Origin: Flavobacterium sp. LC2016-23
Lineage (GTDB): Bacteria > Bacteroidota > Bacteroidia > Flavobacteriales > Flavobacteriaceae
Length of the DNA stretch: 64,000 nt
Reading direction: 5' to 3'
Assembly (NCBI RefSeq): GCF_009674775.1
Contig: NZ_WKKE01000003.1
Coordinates: 223,799 to 287,798, forward strand
Shown: positions 1 through 8,736 of the stretch, piece after piece
Layout of the letters: every line of letters begins with the position of its first letter
Numbering within the stretch: the stretch's first letter is position 1
Notes under the pieces: generated by a model
Database searches by the model: none
What the model saw: only the letters and a program-made list of their open reading frames with translations
What the model was told of the DNA's origin: nothing
Translations under genes and position numbers: made by a program

Positions 1-124
1 AAACATATTCTTTCTTTCCTAACTGTAGTCGAATCTCACGGGCCATTTTCTCATCGCCCTTTAGTTCCGTTAGATACAATTTTGTGGTCTCCCTTTGAAT
101 TTTATTTTTTGATTTCCAATGCAT
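1..124 (-). CDS. Partial hypothetical protein (3' end off window)
   Basis: An open frame on the minus strand begins at an ATG at 124 (stop codon in frame at 143-145) and runs off the left edge after 41 codons. The visible part starts MHWKSKNKIQRETTKLYL and is rich in Lys, Glu and Arg, consistent with a soluble basic protein. I do not recognise a family from so short a piece. It faces the same way as the HTH gene to its right, about 200 nt away. It could be chance coding, but charged residues and absence of stops make a real gene plausible. Confidence 0.35.
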   Translation of the reverse strand, partial: MHWKSKNKIQRETTKLYLTELKGDEKMAREIRLQLGKKEYV

Positions 125-326
125 GTCTTTTGCGTCTAGGTTTTAATTCCAGTGTTTAAGAACCAAAACTACAAAACAGCTTTTTTCTTTTTTTACGGTT
201 TTCCGTAACCTTGATTAAAGATTGCAAAATACTTCATTTTCTGATGAAAATGTATGCGTATAAATACGTGTTTTTAGCACTATCTTTTGTGATAGAGAAT
301 GCTTATTGAGATTAAAAACGTAGCTG

Positions 327-659
327 TTAAATATTATTCGTGCTTTTAGATTTGGATACAAAATCGTCATTGATTTTTGAACCGTGCTTTTCTTCAATAA
401 TTTTAAAGAAATCGGAAAGAGAAATCTTTTTATAAAAGCACATAATTGCTAGTGTTGACATAGGAATTCTATAGCCATCGACATCTCTTATCTTCGTGAT
501 AATATGCCTATGGACTCCTAACTCTTTACTTTGTTTATTTATTGATTTTTTCGGGTCAATCCAATTATTGGAAATAAAATTGCATACAAATTTATCAAGT
601 AAAAATACTTTACCTGTATCGTCTAAATTTATTTTATTATTTCCGTTTTCCTTAGTCAT
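327..659 (-). CDS. Small helix-turn-helix DNA-binding protein
   Basis: A 110-residue protein. Residues about 40-95 resemble an XRE-like helix-turn-helix: SINKQSKELGVHRHIITKIR fits helix 2-turn-recognition helix, followed by helices ending in a Lys/Ser-rich tail. There is no signal peptide or membrane segment, so a cytoplasmic transcription factor is likely. It stands alone, with a perfect-armed 16-bp palindrome 35 bp upstream of its start, which would suit autoregulation. Target genes cannot be told. Family assignment is by pattern only; small single-domain regulators of this type are common on Bacteroidota mobile elements. Confidence 0.6.
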   Translation of the reverse strand: MTKENGNNKINLDDTGKVFLLDKFVCNFISNNWIDPKKSINKQSKELGVHRHIITKIRDVDGYRIPMSTLAIMCFYKKISLSDFFKIIEEKHGSKINDDFVSKSKSTNNI

Positions 660-693
660 AGTAGCAAAAAAAGAAATTATCTATAAATATTAT

Positions 694-709
694 TGTCACG
701 ATAGTGACA
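694..709. promoter_or_regulatory. 16-bp palindrome upstream of the HTH gene
   Basis: TGTCAC-GATA-GTGACA has six-base perfect arms around a 4-base centre. It lies 35 bp upstream of the ATG of the small HTH gene (start 659), the usual place for an operator bound by the gene's own product. No T-run follows it, so it is unlikely to be a terminator. Function is inferred from position and symmetry only. Confidence 0.4.
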
Positions 710-797
710 GGTTTGTAATATTTTAGTATGTTTGTAATTGATTATATATATTTGCGATACTTCTAATAAAAATATTTGAAGCATTCGCTTTGAACCC

Positions 798-911
798 GCA
801 TCGGAAAACTGGTAATTTTTGTACGCGCGGGAAGATAAGTGCAAATGCTCACGCCTTAAAGGGCGTGGGCTCACTTATTCGCGCGTATGGGTATACCAGT
901 ACCTCCGATGC
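798..911. repeat. 114-nt multi-segment hairpin
   Basis: Five pairs of complementary arms nest in order: GCATCGGA (798-805) with TCCGATGC (904-911); ACTGGTA (808-814) with TACCAGT (894-900); TACGCGCG (822-829) with CGCGCGTA (880-887); ATAAGTG (835-841) with CACTTAT (872-878); CACGCC (850-855) with GGCGTG (862-867), closing on a 6-nt loop. Short unpaired bulges separate the stems. The arms are far richer in G+C than the surroundings. It could be a structured RNA, a transposon-related palindrome or a transfer/integration site; nothing nearby decides it. Confidence 0.7.
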
Positions 912-1228
912 AGTAAGATGAGTACCCACGCTTCTTTTTTTGGTTATAACTCAACTTCTCAAAGCTACTTCACTATTGAAAGATCGCAGCGTCTTTGTTT
1001 AACCTATAATTGGTTTGCTTATGGTGTAGTCTTTACTTTTTATTTATAATGCCTGGCCCTGTACTGGTATCCTGCTGAATTAGTCGGGGGAATGGTCGGG
1101 CTTATGCTATCAGCTTCGCCATTTACATTATCTGCAGGAGCGCAGACCTAAAATCCAATAACAGCTATTAACGTATTGAAATAATCAAAAAACCAAGTTA
1201 TGCCTATGGTGAATTAATTAACAAGAAA
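912..1228. other. Non-coding stretch, no gene seen
   Basis: Between the long hairpin and the hairpin before susC I find no convincing gene. Short open frames exist but have no family resemblance or coding texture. One 10-base string at 1080-1089 (TTAGTCGGGG) is identical to the bases at the 3' edge of the tRNA-Pro gene (25079-25088); this may be chance or a remnant attachment core. Confidence 0.4.
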
Positions 1229-1269
1229 AGCCTTCTAATACTCGTAGTGGAATATTCGTATAGAAGGCT
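1229..1269 (+). promoter_or_regulatory. Hairpin in the leader of the susC-like gene
   Basis: AGCCTTCTA (1229-1237) pairs with TAGAAGGCT (1261-1269), with TAC/GTA extending the stem inward past a bulge. It ends 44 nt before the susC ATG and no T-run follows it, so it is more likely a 5' untranslated-region structure or protein-binding site than a terminator. Role is inferred from position. Confidence 0.4.
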
Positions 1270-1313
1270 AGAGAAAATCAAACTATTGTTCAATTTTAAT
1301 CCTTTCTAAATTT

Positions 1314-4300
1314 ATGAAAAATCTTTCATTTAACAAGGGCAGGCCTACCTGTCTTTGTATTTTTATTTTTGCCGTACTGCTTTCTAATCATAGTAATGCC
1401 ACTGGACTAACGTTCAGAACCTACACGAAGCAGTTACAACATCAAATTACAGGTACAGTTACCGATGTCACTGGACCACTTCCAAGCGTGACGGTCATTG
1501 TCAAAGGAACTACAACTTCAGCCGTAACAGATGAAAAAGGCAATTTTTCAATTACGGCTAATTCAACAGACGTACTCATCTTTTCATTTTTAGGTTATGC
1601 CACACAGGAAATAATGGTTGGAAACCAAACTTCCATAATTGTGATATTAGCAGAAGACAGTACACAGCTTAAGGAGGTGACCATCAATGCAGGTTATTAC
1701 AGTGTAAATGACAAAGAAAGAACCGGAAGTATTGCCCGCATTACATCCAAGGATATCGAAACTCAACCTGTAAACAATGTTTTGGCAACCATGCAGGGAA
1801 GAATGGCTGGTGTGGAGATAACACAGAACACAGGAATTGCAGGAGGTGGTTTTGAAATTCAAATCCGTGGACGTAACAGCATTAGGTCTGATGGCAATGC
1901 TCCTCTCTTTATCATAGATGGTGTGCCGTATTCATCAGAAGCCATCGGCTTTAGCGGGACTATGAGCGTGCTGAACACTTTTACAAGTCCCTTAAATAAC
2001 CTGAATCCTGGCGATATACAAAGTATAGAAGTACTAAAAGATGCCGATGCCACTTCTATTTACGGATCGCGAGGCGCTAATGGTGTCGTACTGGTTACAA
2101 CTAAAAAAGGTAAAGCAGGACAAACAACGGTTAACGTAAATTTTTCAAGCGGAGTGGCACAAGTAGCACATTTCATGGATCTTCTTAATACGAAGCAATA
2201 CCTGACAGTTCGAGCTGAAGCATTTCAAAATGATGGCATTACTGAATATCCCGAGGGCGCTTATGATATCAACGGAACTTGGGATCCTAATCGTTATACA
2301 GACTGGCAGAAAAAATTATTAGGCAATAGTGCCCAAATTACAAACCTCAGTGCAGGTATACAAGGTGGCAGTGAATATACCCAGTTTTTACTATCTAGTA
2401 ATTTTAATCATGAAACCACGGTCTTTCCGGGCGACTATGGATACAAAAAGGCTAATGTAAGAACAAGTATCTCACATCAGTCCAAGGATAAACACTTCCA
2501 CTTGGATTTTTCAGGCGGTTATACAGTTCAACATAACAATCAGCCCCTTGCAGATCCAACACTCGAAGCAATAACCACTCCGCCAAATGCACCTGAAATG
2601 TATGATGCGCAGGGTAACATCAATTGGGAGAACAACACCTTTGAGAATAACCCTGCAAGAAACTTTCTGGGAAGCTCACAATCACAGACGTATGATTTGA
2701 TTGCCAATATCCAGTTATCGTATAAAGTCTCGCAGGATATTACCCTTAAGACTAGTTTAGGCTATACGGACCTTAAACATCACGAGGCATCCGTTTATCC
2801 TTATACTATCTATCTGCCAAATTATGGGCTTGGCGCTGAATCTTCGGCCATTTATTATAATGATGTGGCACGTCGCTCCTGGATTATTGAACCTCAACTT
2901 AATTGGAAAAATTTATGGGGCAGGCTTCAGACTGACTTACTAGGAGGAGCCACTTTTCAAAGACAGGATAACGAGCAGATTGCCATGTCAGCATTAGGTT
3001 TCGCCCATAACAGCCTGATGAATAATCCCGCAGCAGCAACCTACCTTACAGTATCAGGCAACGATGAGTCCATATATAAATATCAGGCCCTTTTTGGACG
3101 TCTAAATTTGCAGTTGGATAATCGTTATATTGTAAATCTTACAGGAAGAAGAGACGGTTCTAGCCGCTTTGGTCCGTCAAATCGTTTTGCATGGTTTGGG
3201 GCAATAGGCGCGGCATGGATTTTCTCAAGCGAAGATTGGTTTGTTAAACAGGATGTCCTTAGTTTGGGAAAACTCAGGGCTAGCTATGGAATCACCGGCA
3301 ATGACCAAATAGGTAATTACCAATATTTGGACAGTTATGGTACCTCGGGCAACAACTATCAGGGAATTCCGGGATTGCAGCCTAGCCGCCTGTACAATCC
3401 AGATTTTGGATGGGAAACCAATAAAAAATTGGAATTTGCCTTAGAAACTGGATTTTTACAGGACAAAATTCAATTCACTGCCGGCTGGTACCGTAATCAT
3501 TCTTCGAATCAACTCGTAGGTGTGCCTATGCCTGGAACAACAGGCTTTCCTTCACTTCAGGCTAATCTTGATGCCACCGTAGAAAATAAAGGCATCGAAT
3601 TGACACTACAGACGACTAATATACAGACCAAAGATTTTAGCTGGACCACGGATTTTAATTTCACATCAGTAAAAAATAAACTGCTATCCTTTCCGGGATT
3701 GGAAAATTCCACTTATTCTAATCAATATGTAATTGGACAACCCCTGAATATCATTAAGCTATTTCACTACACAGGGTTGGATTCACAATCAGGAATTTAC
3801 ACTTTTGAAGATATAAATGGCGATGGTTCTATAAATTCTCCAAGTGATAAGCATGTTTTGCTTAATCTCAATCCCAAATTTTATGGCGGCGTGCAAAATC
3901 AATTTCGGTATAAGAATTGGCAGCTTGACTTTTTGCTTCAGTTTGTAAAGCAGGACAATATTGATCCAAGAAAAATTATTGGTGTTCCGGGAGAAATGGG
4001 CAATAGATCGACACAAATTCTCGATCACTGGTCTGTTCCTGGAGATAGCGGTGCTGTGCAGCTTTATACAACAGGAGTAAATTCGGATGTAGAAAGTGCT
4101 TTCTTTAATTATGCAGCCAGTGATGCTGTAATTACAGATGCATCTTATATACGTTTGAAAAACCTTCAACTCTCCTATAACCTGCCTGCCAAATGGATAG
4201 GCAATACCAAATGCAGGCTTTATTTACAGGGACAGAACCTCTTGACCTTTACGTCTTTTAAGGGACCTGATCCTGAGTTCCGTGCTGTTGGAACATTACC

Positions 4301-4343
4301 TCCACTTCGAATCCTTACTATCGGCACACAAATAAGTTTTTAA
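1314..4343 (+). CDS. SusC/RagA-family TonB-linked outer membrane protein
   Basis: A 1009-residue outer-membrane transporter. After a signal peptide (about 1-29) comes a carboxypeptidase-regulatory-like beta domain (about 43-115, starting HQITGTVTDVTGPLPSVTV), then the plug domain with the SusC hallmark segments MQGRMAGVEI, PLFIIDGVP and DATSIYGSRGANGVVLVTTK (about 160-260), then a large C-terminal barrel ending in a hydrophobic aromatic strand (GTQISF). Such proteins import a substrate handed over by a SusD lipoprotein, powered by TonB. The susD gene follows after 12 nt and an S9 peptidase follows that, so an oligopeptide is a more likely cargo than glycan; that part is inference. Confidence 0.92.
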   Translation: MKNLSFNKGRPTCLCIFIFAVLLSNHSNATGLTFRTYTKQLQHQITGTVTDVTGPLPSVTVIVKGTTTSAVTDEKGNFSITANSTDVLIFSFLGYATQEIMVGNQTSIIVILAEDSTQLKEVTINAGYYSVNDKERTGSIARITSKDIETQPVNNVLATMQGRMAGVEITQNTGIAGGGFEIQIRGRNSIRSDGNAPLFIIDGVPYSSEAIGFSGTMSVLNTFTSPLNNLNPGDIQSIEVLKDADATSIYGSRGANGVVLVTTKKGKAGQTTVNVNFSSGVAQVAHFMDLLNTKQYLTVRAEAFQNDGITEYPEGAYDINGTWDPNRYTDWQKKLLGNSAQITNLSAGIQGGSEYTQFLLSSNFNHETTVFPGDYGYKKANVRTSISHQSKDKHFHLDFSGGYTVQHNNQPLADPTLEAITTPPNAPEMYDAQGNINWENNTFENNPARNFLGSSQSQTYDLIANIQLSYKVSQDITLKTSLGYTDLKHHEASVYPYTIYLPNYGLGAESSAIYYNDVARRSWIIEPQLNWKNLWGRLQTDLLGGATFQRQDNEQIAMSALGFAHNSLMNNPAAATYLTVSGNDESIYKYQALFGRLNLQLDNRYIVNLTGRRDGSSRFGPSNRFAWFGAIGAAWIFSSEDWFVKQDVLSLGKLRASYGITGNDQIGNYQYLDSYGTSGNNYQGIPGLQPSRLYNPDFGWETNKKLEFALETGFLQDKIQFTAGWYRNHSSNQLVGVPMPGTTGFPSLQANLDATVENKGIELTLQTTNIQTKDFSWTTDFNFTSVKNKLLSFPGLENSTYSNQYVIGQPLNIIKLFHYTGLDSQSGIYTFEDINGDGSINSPSDKHVLLNLNPKFYGGVQNQFRYKNWQLDFLLQFVKQDNIDPRKIIGVPGEMGNRSTQILDHWSVPGDSGAVQLYTTGVNSDVESAFFNYAASDAVITDASYIRLKNLQLSYNLPAKWIGNTKCRLYLQGQNLLTFTSFKGPDPEFRAVGTLPPLRILTIGTQISF

Positions 4344-4355
4344 AATATAGAAAAA

Positions 4356-5750
4356 ATGAAAACAAAATTTTATAAAAACACGATGATAAAGGCTTCCTTA
4401 AGTCTTATCGCCATATTGCCCCTTATGGGAGGATGTGATAATTTTACCGAGACTGGCCTCACCCCAACGCAGCTTGACACGAATGCAGTATTTGAAAATT
4501 CAAGTACTGCTACAGCTGCCCTAACGGATGTTTATGCTCGCATAAGGGAAGCAAGCCTGCTTTCGGGAAAAAACAGCGGAACAGGATACCGCCTTGGTCT
4601 TTATGCTGACGAGCTCACCTGGTATGGCAGCACTGCTATTCAAACCGCATTTTATAATAATAGTGTACTTCCTTCTACAGCCGGTCTTGATGTTATGTGG
4701 AACAATACCTATTCACAGATTTATGCTACAAATGCTGTTATAGTAGGGGTAGCTGCTTCTCAAACACTGCAAGAATCCGACAAACAGCAATTAATAGGTG
4801 AAGCCCTTTTCATACGTGCTCTTGAACATTTTTATTTAAATCAGCTTTGGGGAGAAGTACCTTATATAACCACAACAGATTACCGCATCAATCGTATTGC
4901 AAGCCGGGTATCCCAAGCAGAATTCAACCAGAAATTAATAGATGATTTAGAGCAGGCTGCACAATTACTCCCCGATGCATATATCGACATTGATAGGGTA
5001 AGGCCCAATTCATTTGCCGCCCGTGCATTACTGGCAAGAGTATACTTGTATGCACAGCGCTGGGCAGAAGCGGCAAACGAGGCTTCAGCTGTCCTGAACC
5101 AGACTGAGCTTTATGTATGGGACACTGACCTGAGCCAAGTATTTTTAAAAGATAACGCTACCACGATCTTGCAGCTCAAACCAAGAAATGAAGGATTAAA
5201 CACAGACGAAGCTTCCTCCTTTTACTTCAATTCAACACCCACTGTGGTAAGCCTGAGACTCGATTTAATTGCGGCCTTCGAAACAGGGGATCTTCGCCTA
5301 AGCAACTGGACACGTAAAGTCACCAATAATAACGGTACATGGTACCATGCCTACAAATACAAAGAGCGTACAAATACTGGGAGTTCTGTTGAATATTCAA
5401 AAATATTACGCCTCGCAGAGCAATATCTCATTAGGGCTGAAGCCAGGGCGCGTCAGGGCGAGCTTATTGGAGCACTTGAAGATTTGAATGTAATTAGAAA
5501 TACAGCTGGTTTAGGAAATTGTCTGGCTGTATCTCAGGAAGAAGTTATTCAGGCTATCCTGAAGGAAAGAAGGGTCGAATTGTTTACCGAGTATGGCCAT
5601 AGATTTATGGACTTAAAACGTTACAACCAGCTTGATGCTGCTTTGGAAACAGTAAAACCAGGATGGGATGCTACTAACAGGCTCTTGCCCATTGCGGAAA
5701 GTGAGTTAAGCCTGAATCCGAATCTCAAGCCCCAAAATCCGGGTTATTAA
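4356..5750 (+). CDS. SusD/RagB-family surface lipoprotein
   Basis: A 464-residue partner of the preceding SusC protein. The N-terminus carries a lipoprotein signal with lipobox LMGGC, so Cys27 would be lipidated; the acidic DNFTETG stretch behind it fits the surface-export signal of Bacteroidota lipoproteins. Helical TPR-like segments (FIRALEHFYLNQLWGEVPYI, ARALLARVYLYAQRW) and the C-terminal SusD domain (ILRLAEQYLIRAEARARQGE ... ILKERRVELFTEYGHRFMDL) are typical of the family. Shorter than many SusD proteins (about 500-550). Ligand unknown. It sits between susC and an S9 peptidase with gaps of 12 and 2 nt, so one transcript is likely. Confidence 0.92.
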   Translation: MKTKFYKNTMIKASLSLIAILPLMGGCDNFTETGLTPTQLDTNAVFENSSTATAALTDVYARIREASLLSGKNSGTGYRLGLYADELTWYGSTAIQTAFYNNSVLPSTAGLDVMWNNTYSQIYATNAVIVGVAASQTLQESDKQQLIGEALFIRALEHFYLNQLWGEVPYITTTDYRINRIASRVSQAEFNQKLIDDLEQAAQLLPDAYIDIDRVRPNSFAARALLARVYLYAQRWAEAANEASAVLNQTELYVWDTDLSQVFLKDNATTILQLKPRNEGLNTDEASSFYFNSTPTVVSLRLDLIAAFETGDLRLSNWTRKVTNNNGTWYHAYKYKERTNTGSSVEYSKILRLAEQYLIRAEARARQGELIGALEDLNVIRNTAGLGNCLAVSQEEVIQAILKERRVELFTEYGHRFMDLKRYNQLDAALETVKPGWDATNRLLPIAESELSLNPNLKPQNPGY

Positions 5751-5752
5751 TT

Positions 5753-8332
5753 ATGAAATATTTTAATCAAAATAGCGTCATACTACTTTTTTTACTTTTC
5801 GTAATTTATGCAAGCTGTCCCGCACAGGGGCTGCCTCTTAAAAGACAGCTGACAGAACAGGATTATAACAAGTGGGGAATGATAAAACCTGGCCCAATTT
5901 CGAAGGATGGAAAATGGGTGAGTTGGTCCGTGCATTACGATGAAGGGCAAGATACTCTTTTTGTTGCAGCAAGCAGTGGCAGGAAATGTTACAAATTTGC
6001 TGCAGGCCGACAAGGCAATTTTCTTGGAAATGAAATTTTTTACTTTCAGAACACAGGAAAAAACAGCTGCCTTATTGAGCTAACTTCCGGTAAGCATCAC
6101 AATATTGGACAAACTGGCAAAACCGCTGTTTGGGAATCATATCTTGTTGCTGCTAATCCTGAATTTAAAAGTATAGAAGTATGGAATAACGAGGGCAGTA
6201 AATTAAAAGAGATCAAAGACATTAAGCAATTTTGCGTTTCCTCTACAGGACAGGCTTTTGTTTATATAACACACACTAATGAAAAGAGCTTGCTGCATCT
6301 ATCATTATTAAACTCAAAGAAAAAAAATTCTGAAAGTGAAATCAGTTTAGGCGAATATCAAAATCTAACTATTTCGAAACCTATATGGTCTGAAGACAAT
6401 AAATCTGTATCTTTTTATTGTAAAACCGAGCGCGACACGACAGTATTTTATTTTGACGTTAACGGTAATGAGTTAAGGCAATTAAATAGCAGCCATCTTT
6501 CAAACGAGATGAAAATCGATTTTGACGGAAATCTAAGCCTGACACCACGAGGCGAAGTACTTGCTACAATACGGGATGCTGCATTATCATCAATTGAAAC
6601 CCCAATAGTGGAAGTATGGAATACTTTGGATAAGGTAATATACCCTAAAGCTATAGAAACCCATAATTGGAAATATGCCCCTAAAACTTTACTTTGGAAT
6701 CCCAAGACAGGCAAAATTCAGCAACTCACTACTACGGATTATCCTCAAGCCGCACTTGTCGCCGGTGGGAAATATGCTTTGCTATGGAACACGGATCACT
6801 ATGAACCTCAATTTGAATGGGTTTCTAATATTGACCTGTACTTATTGAATGTAGAAACAGGAGAAAAAAAGATTCTTCTAAAGAATCAGCAAAACAGCTC
6901 CATGTCATGGCAGATATCTCCTGATGGTAAATACCTGACCTACTTTACACAAGGTCATTGGTACAATTATAATTTTTCGAAGGGCATTCATGCAAAGTTG
7001 TCACATAATTTTCTGGCTGGCTCAGATACACCAAGCTCTAAGGTAGCACCTAATGCACCTGTTCTCTGGACAAAGGATGGTAGATCGATACTTCTGTGTG
7101 ATGATTTTGATATTTGGCTGGTATCGGCTGACGGTAGATATACCAAGCGGCTGACCAATGGAAGGGAGCATAATATTATTTTAAGGATACCCCAGCAACA
7201 TGCCGTTAGTCCTTTAAAACCTATTATCAATGGCTGGGGTAGCTCCAGCGTGGATATGACAAAAGATATTGTCCTTGAGGCCAGGGCCCCGGACTATAGC
7301 AAAACAGGGTATTATCTCTTAAAGAAAAATGGTGTACTGGAAACTATAGTTTTTGACCAGTCACGTAACTACAATCTGGCTCAAGCCGGGAAGACCATTA
7401 GCTGGTATTCGGAGCGTTATGACAGTCCCACAGCAATTCGTTGCCGCAGAGGAAAAGGCCCAATTGTAGATGTAACGCAAAATCAAAAGTCAATCGCAGA
7501 ATTTTACTGGGGAGAATCAAAGCGAATTTCTTATCAATGGAAAAATCATTCACTAGGAGGGATATTATATTATCCGGCAGATTTTAGAAAAGGAAAAAAA
7601 TACCCGATGGTCGTTCACGTATATGAAAAACAATCCCAGCGCTTACATTATTTTATAAGGCCAAGCCTTTACGATGGTGAAGGTTTTAATGTTACAAATT
7701 TAACCAACAAAGGCTATTTCGTTTTTCTGCCAGATATTGTGTACCAACTCGGCAGCCCAGGCGATTCTGCACTGAATTGCACTCAGGCAGGTGTGATAGC
7801 TGCTATTACAGAAGAAGCTGGAATTGACGCTGCGCGGTTAGGTCTTATAGGCTATTCTTTTGGCGGATATGAAGCGAGCTTTATTGCTACCAAAAGCACT
7901 ATGTTCAAAGCTATTGCCGCTGGAGCAGGGGTTACGGATTTTGCAAGCAGCTATTTTTCCTTGGCAGAAAACTACAATATTCCGGAATATTTCCGGTTTG
8001 AAACTTTCCAAATGAGAATGGGAAAACCTTTCCATGAAAACATTCAGGGGTATATCGAAAATTCTCCTGTTTATCAGGCAGCAGGTGTAAAAACGCCTAT
8101 CTTAATTTATACTGGAGGAAAGGATAAACAGATTCGTCATAATCAAAGCCGTGAATTTTATTTTGCCCTTAGACGATTGGGAAAACCAAGTATTCTTCTT
8201 GTTTATCCAGAAGAAGACCATGCTTTTGAAGATCGAAAGGCAATTATGGATCTGACCCATAAAATTGAAGTATTCTTTGGACATCATCTCAAAGGACTTG
8301 AAAAGGAAGACTGGATGGAACCCAATTTTTAA
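5753..8332 (+). CDS. S9-family (prolyl oligopeptidase-type) serine peptidase
   Basis: An 859-residue exported peptidase. Residues 1-25 form a signal peptide (cleavage near PAQG; a weaker lipoprotein reading at Cys22 is possible). Residues about 45-540 have repeats of beta-propeller character (SPDGKYLTYFTQG, WTKDGRSILLCD). The C-terminal alpha/beta-hydrolase domain holds the catalytic set: Ser702 in GYSFGG, Asp791 in GGKDKQ, His823 in EEDHAF. Such enzymes cleave short peptides, often after proline. The gene starts 2 nt after susD and ends in a strong terminator, so it probably trims or degrades the peptide handled by the SusCD pair. Convergent with the DUF6520-type gene. Confidence 0.9.
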   Translation: MKYFNQNSVILLFLLFVIYASCPAQGLPLKRQLTEQDYNKWGMIKPGPISKDGKWVSWSVHYDEGQDTLFVAASSGRKCYKFAAGRQGNFLGNEIFYFQNTGKNSCLIELTSGKHHNIGQTGKTAVWESYLVAANPEFKSIEVWNNEGSKLKEIKDIKQFCVSSTGQAFVYITHTNEKSLLHLSLLNSKKKNSESEISLGEYQNLTISKPIWSEDNKSVSFYCKTERDTTVFYFDVNGNELRQLNSSHLSNEMKIDFDGNLSLTPRGEVLATIRDAALSSIETPIVEVWNTLDKVIYPKAIETHNWKYAPKTLLWNPKTGKIQQLTTTDYPQAALVAGGKYALLWNTDHYEPQFEWVSNIDLYLLNVETGEKKILLKNQQNSSMSWQISPDGKYLTYFTQGHWYNYNFSKGIHAKLSHNFLAGSDTPSSKVAPNAPVLWTKDGRSILLCDDFDIWLVSADGRYTKRLTNGREHNIILRIPQQHAVSPLKPIINGWGSSSVDMTKDIVLEARAPDYSKTGYYLLKKNGVLETIVFDQSRNYNLAQAGKTISWYSERYDSPTAIRCRRGKGPIVDVTQNQKSIAEFYWGESKRISYQWKNHSLGGILYYPADFRKGKKYPMVVHVYEKQSQRLHYFIRPSLYDGEGFNVTNLTNKGYFVFLPDIVYQLGSPGDSALNCTQAGVIAAITEEAGIDAARLGLIGYSFGGYEASFIATKSTMFKAIAAGAGVTDFASSYFSLAENYNIPEYFRFETFQMRMGKPFHENIQGYIENSPVYQAAGVKTPILIYTGGKDKQIRHNQSREFYFALRRLGKPSILLVYPEEDHAFEDRKAIMDLTHKIEVFFGHHLKGLEKEDWMEPNF

Positions 8333-8335
8333 TAA

Positions 8336-8366
8336 CAATGCAGCCCTAGGGCTGCATTGCTTTTTT
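8336..8366 (+). terminator. Rho-independent terminator of the susCD-S9 operon
   Basis: CAATGCAGCCC-TA-GGGCTGCATTG is an 11-bp perfect stem with a 2-base loop, followed by C and six Ts. It begins 3 nt after the S9 peptidase stop and ends just before the stop of the convergent small gene, separating the two transcripts. Confidence 0.9.
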
Positions 8367-8367
8367 G

Positions 8368-8643
8368 CTATTGTGGGCGGAAAAGCTGCACAATGCATTG
8401 GTTGTTCTGATTCTTTTTCCATAAGCGTGTAGCTCCTGGAACATCTCCCACCGTACACATTTGGCTTCCTGTAGGAGAGCACTCGTCGGATGGTTCACAA
8501 TCGGTAAGATTGCTGTGGCGTATATACCCCACCTCATTAACAAGTGCATTTTTTACCGAATTTTGCGGTGTATTCATCGCCGCTGCTGCGGCAAATCCCA
8601 TCACTACGACAGGCAAAATGAATTTCAATAATCTTGTTTTCAT
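8368..8643 (-). CDS. DUF6520-like small exported peptide
   Basis: A 91-residue protein with a clear signal peptide (MKTRLLKFILPVVVMGFAAA, cleavage near residue 22) followed by about 68 residues with four cysteines (in TDCEPS, DECSPT, QMCTVG, NQCIVQ). The layout matches the DUF6520 group of small Bacteroidota exported proteins, which have this kind of N-terminus and a cysteine-bearing tail; the exact family call is from memory of its pattern. Four cysteines suggest disulfides formed in the periplasm or outside. It is encoded just downstream of a MauE/DoxX membrane protein of the same strand (93 nt apart), a partner associated with thiol redox chemistry. Function unknown. Confidence 0.7.
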   Translation of the reverse strand: MKTRLLKFILPVVVMGFAAAAAMNTPQNSVKNALVNEVGYIRHSNLTDCEPSDECSPTGSQMCTVGDVPGATRLWKKNQNNQCIVQLFRPQ

Positions 8644-8736
8644 GATTTAAAAAATTATGGTTTGCAGCCTACTCTTTTTCAGGTTTTCGGCTAAATCCCT
8701 GATACCCCGGCCAGGTATATTTAAAACTAATTGCTT

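Noticed and set aside
193..208. TTACGG-TTTT-CCGTAA as terminator of the HTH gene
   Set aside because: On the minus strand it is followed by As, not Ts, so it does not fit a rho-independent terminator for that gene.
917..1049. Small open frame starting MSTHASFFGYNS after the long hairpin
   Set aside because: Its codons overlap and follow the hairpin, the product resembles nothing, and no promoter or neighbour supports it.
3789..4169. Minus-strand open frame inside the susC-like gene
   Set aside because: It is a shadow of the plus-strand gene, with cysteine-rich, family-less translation.
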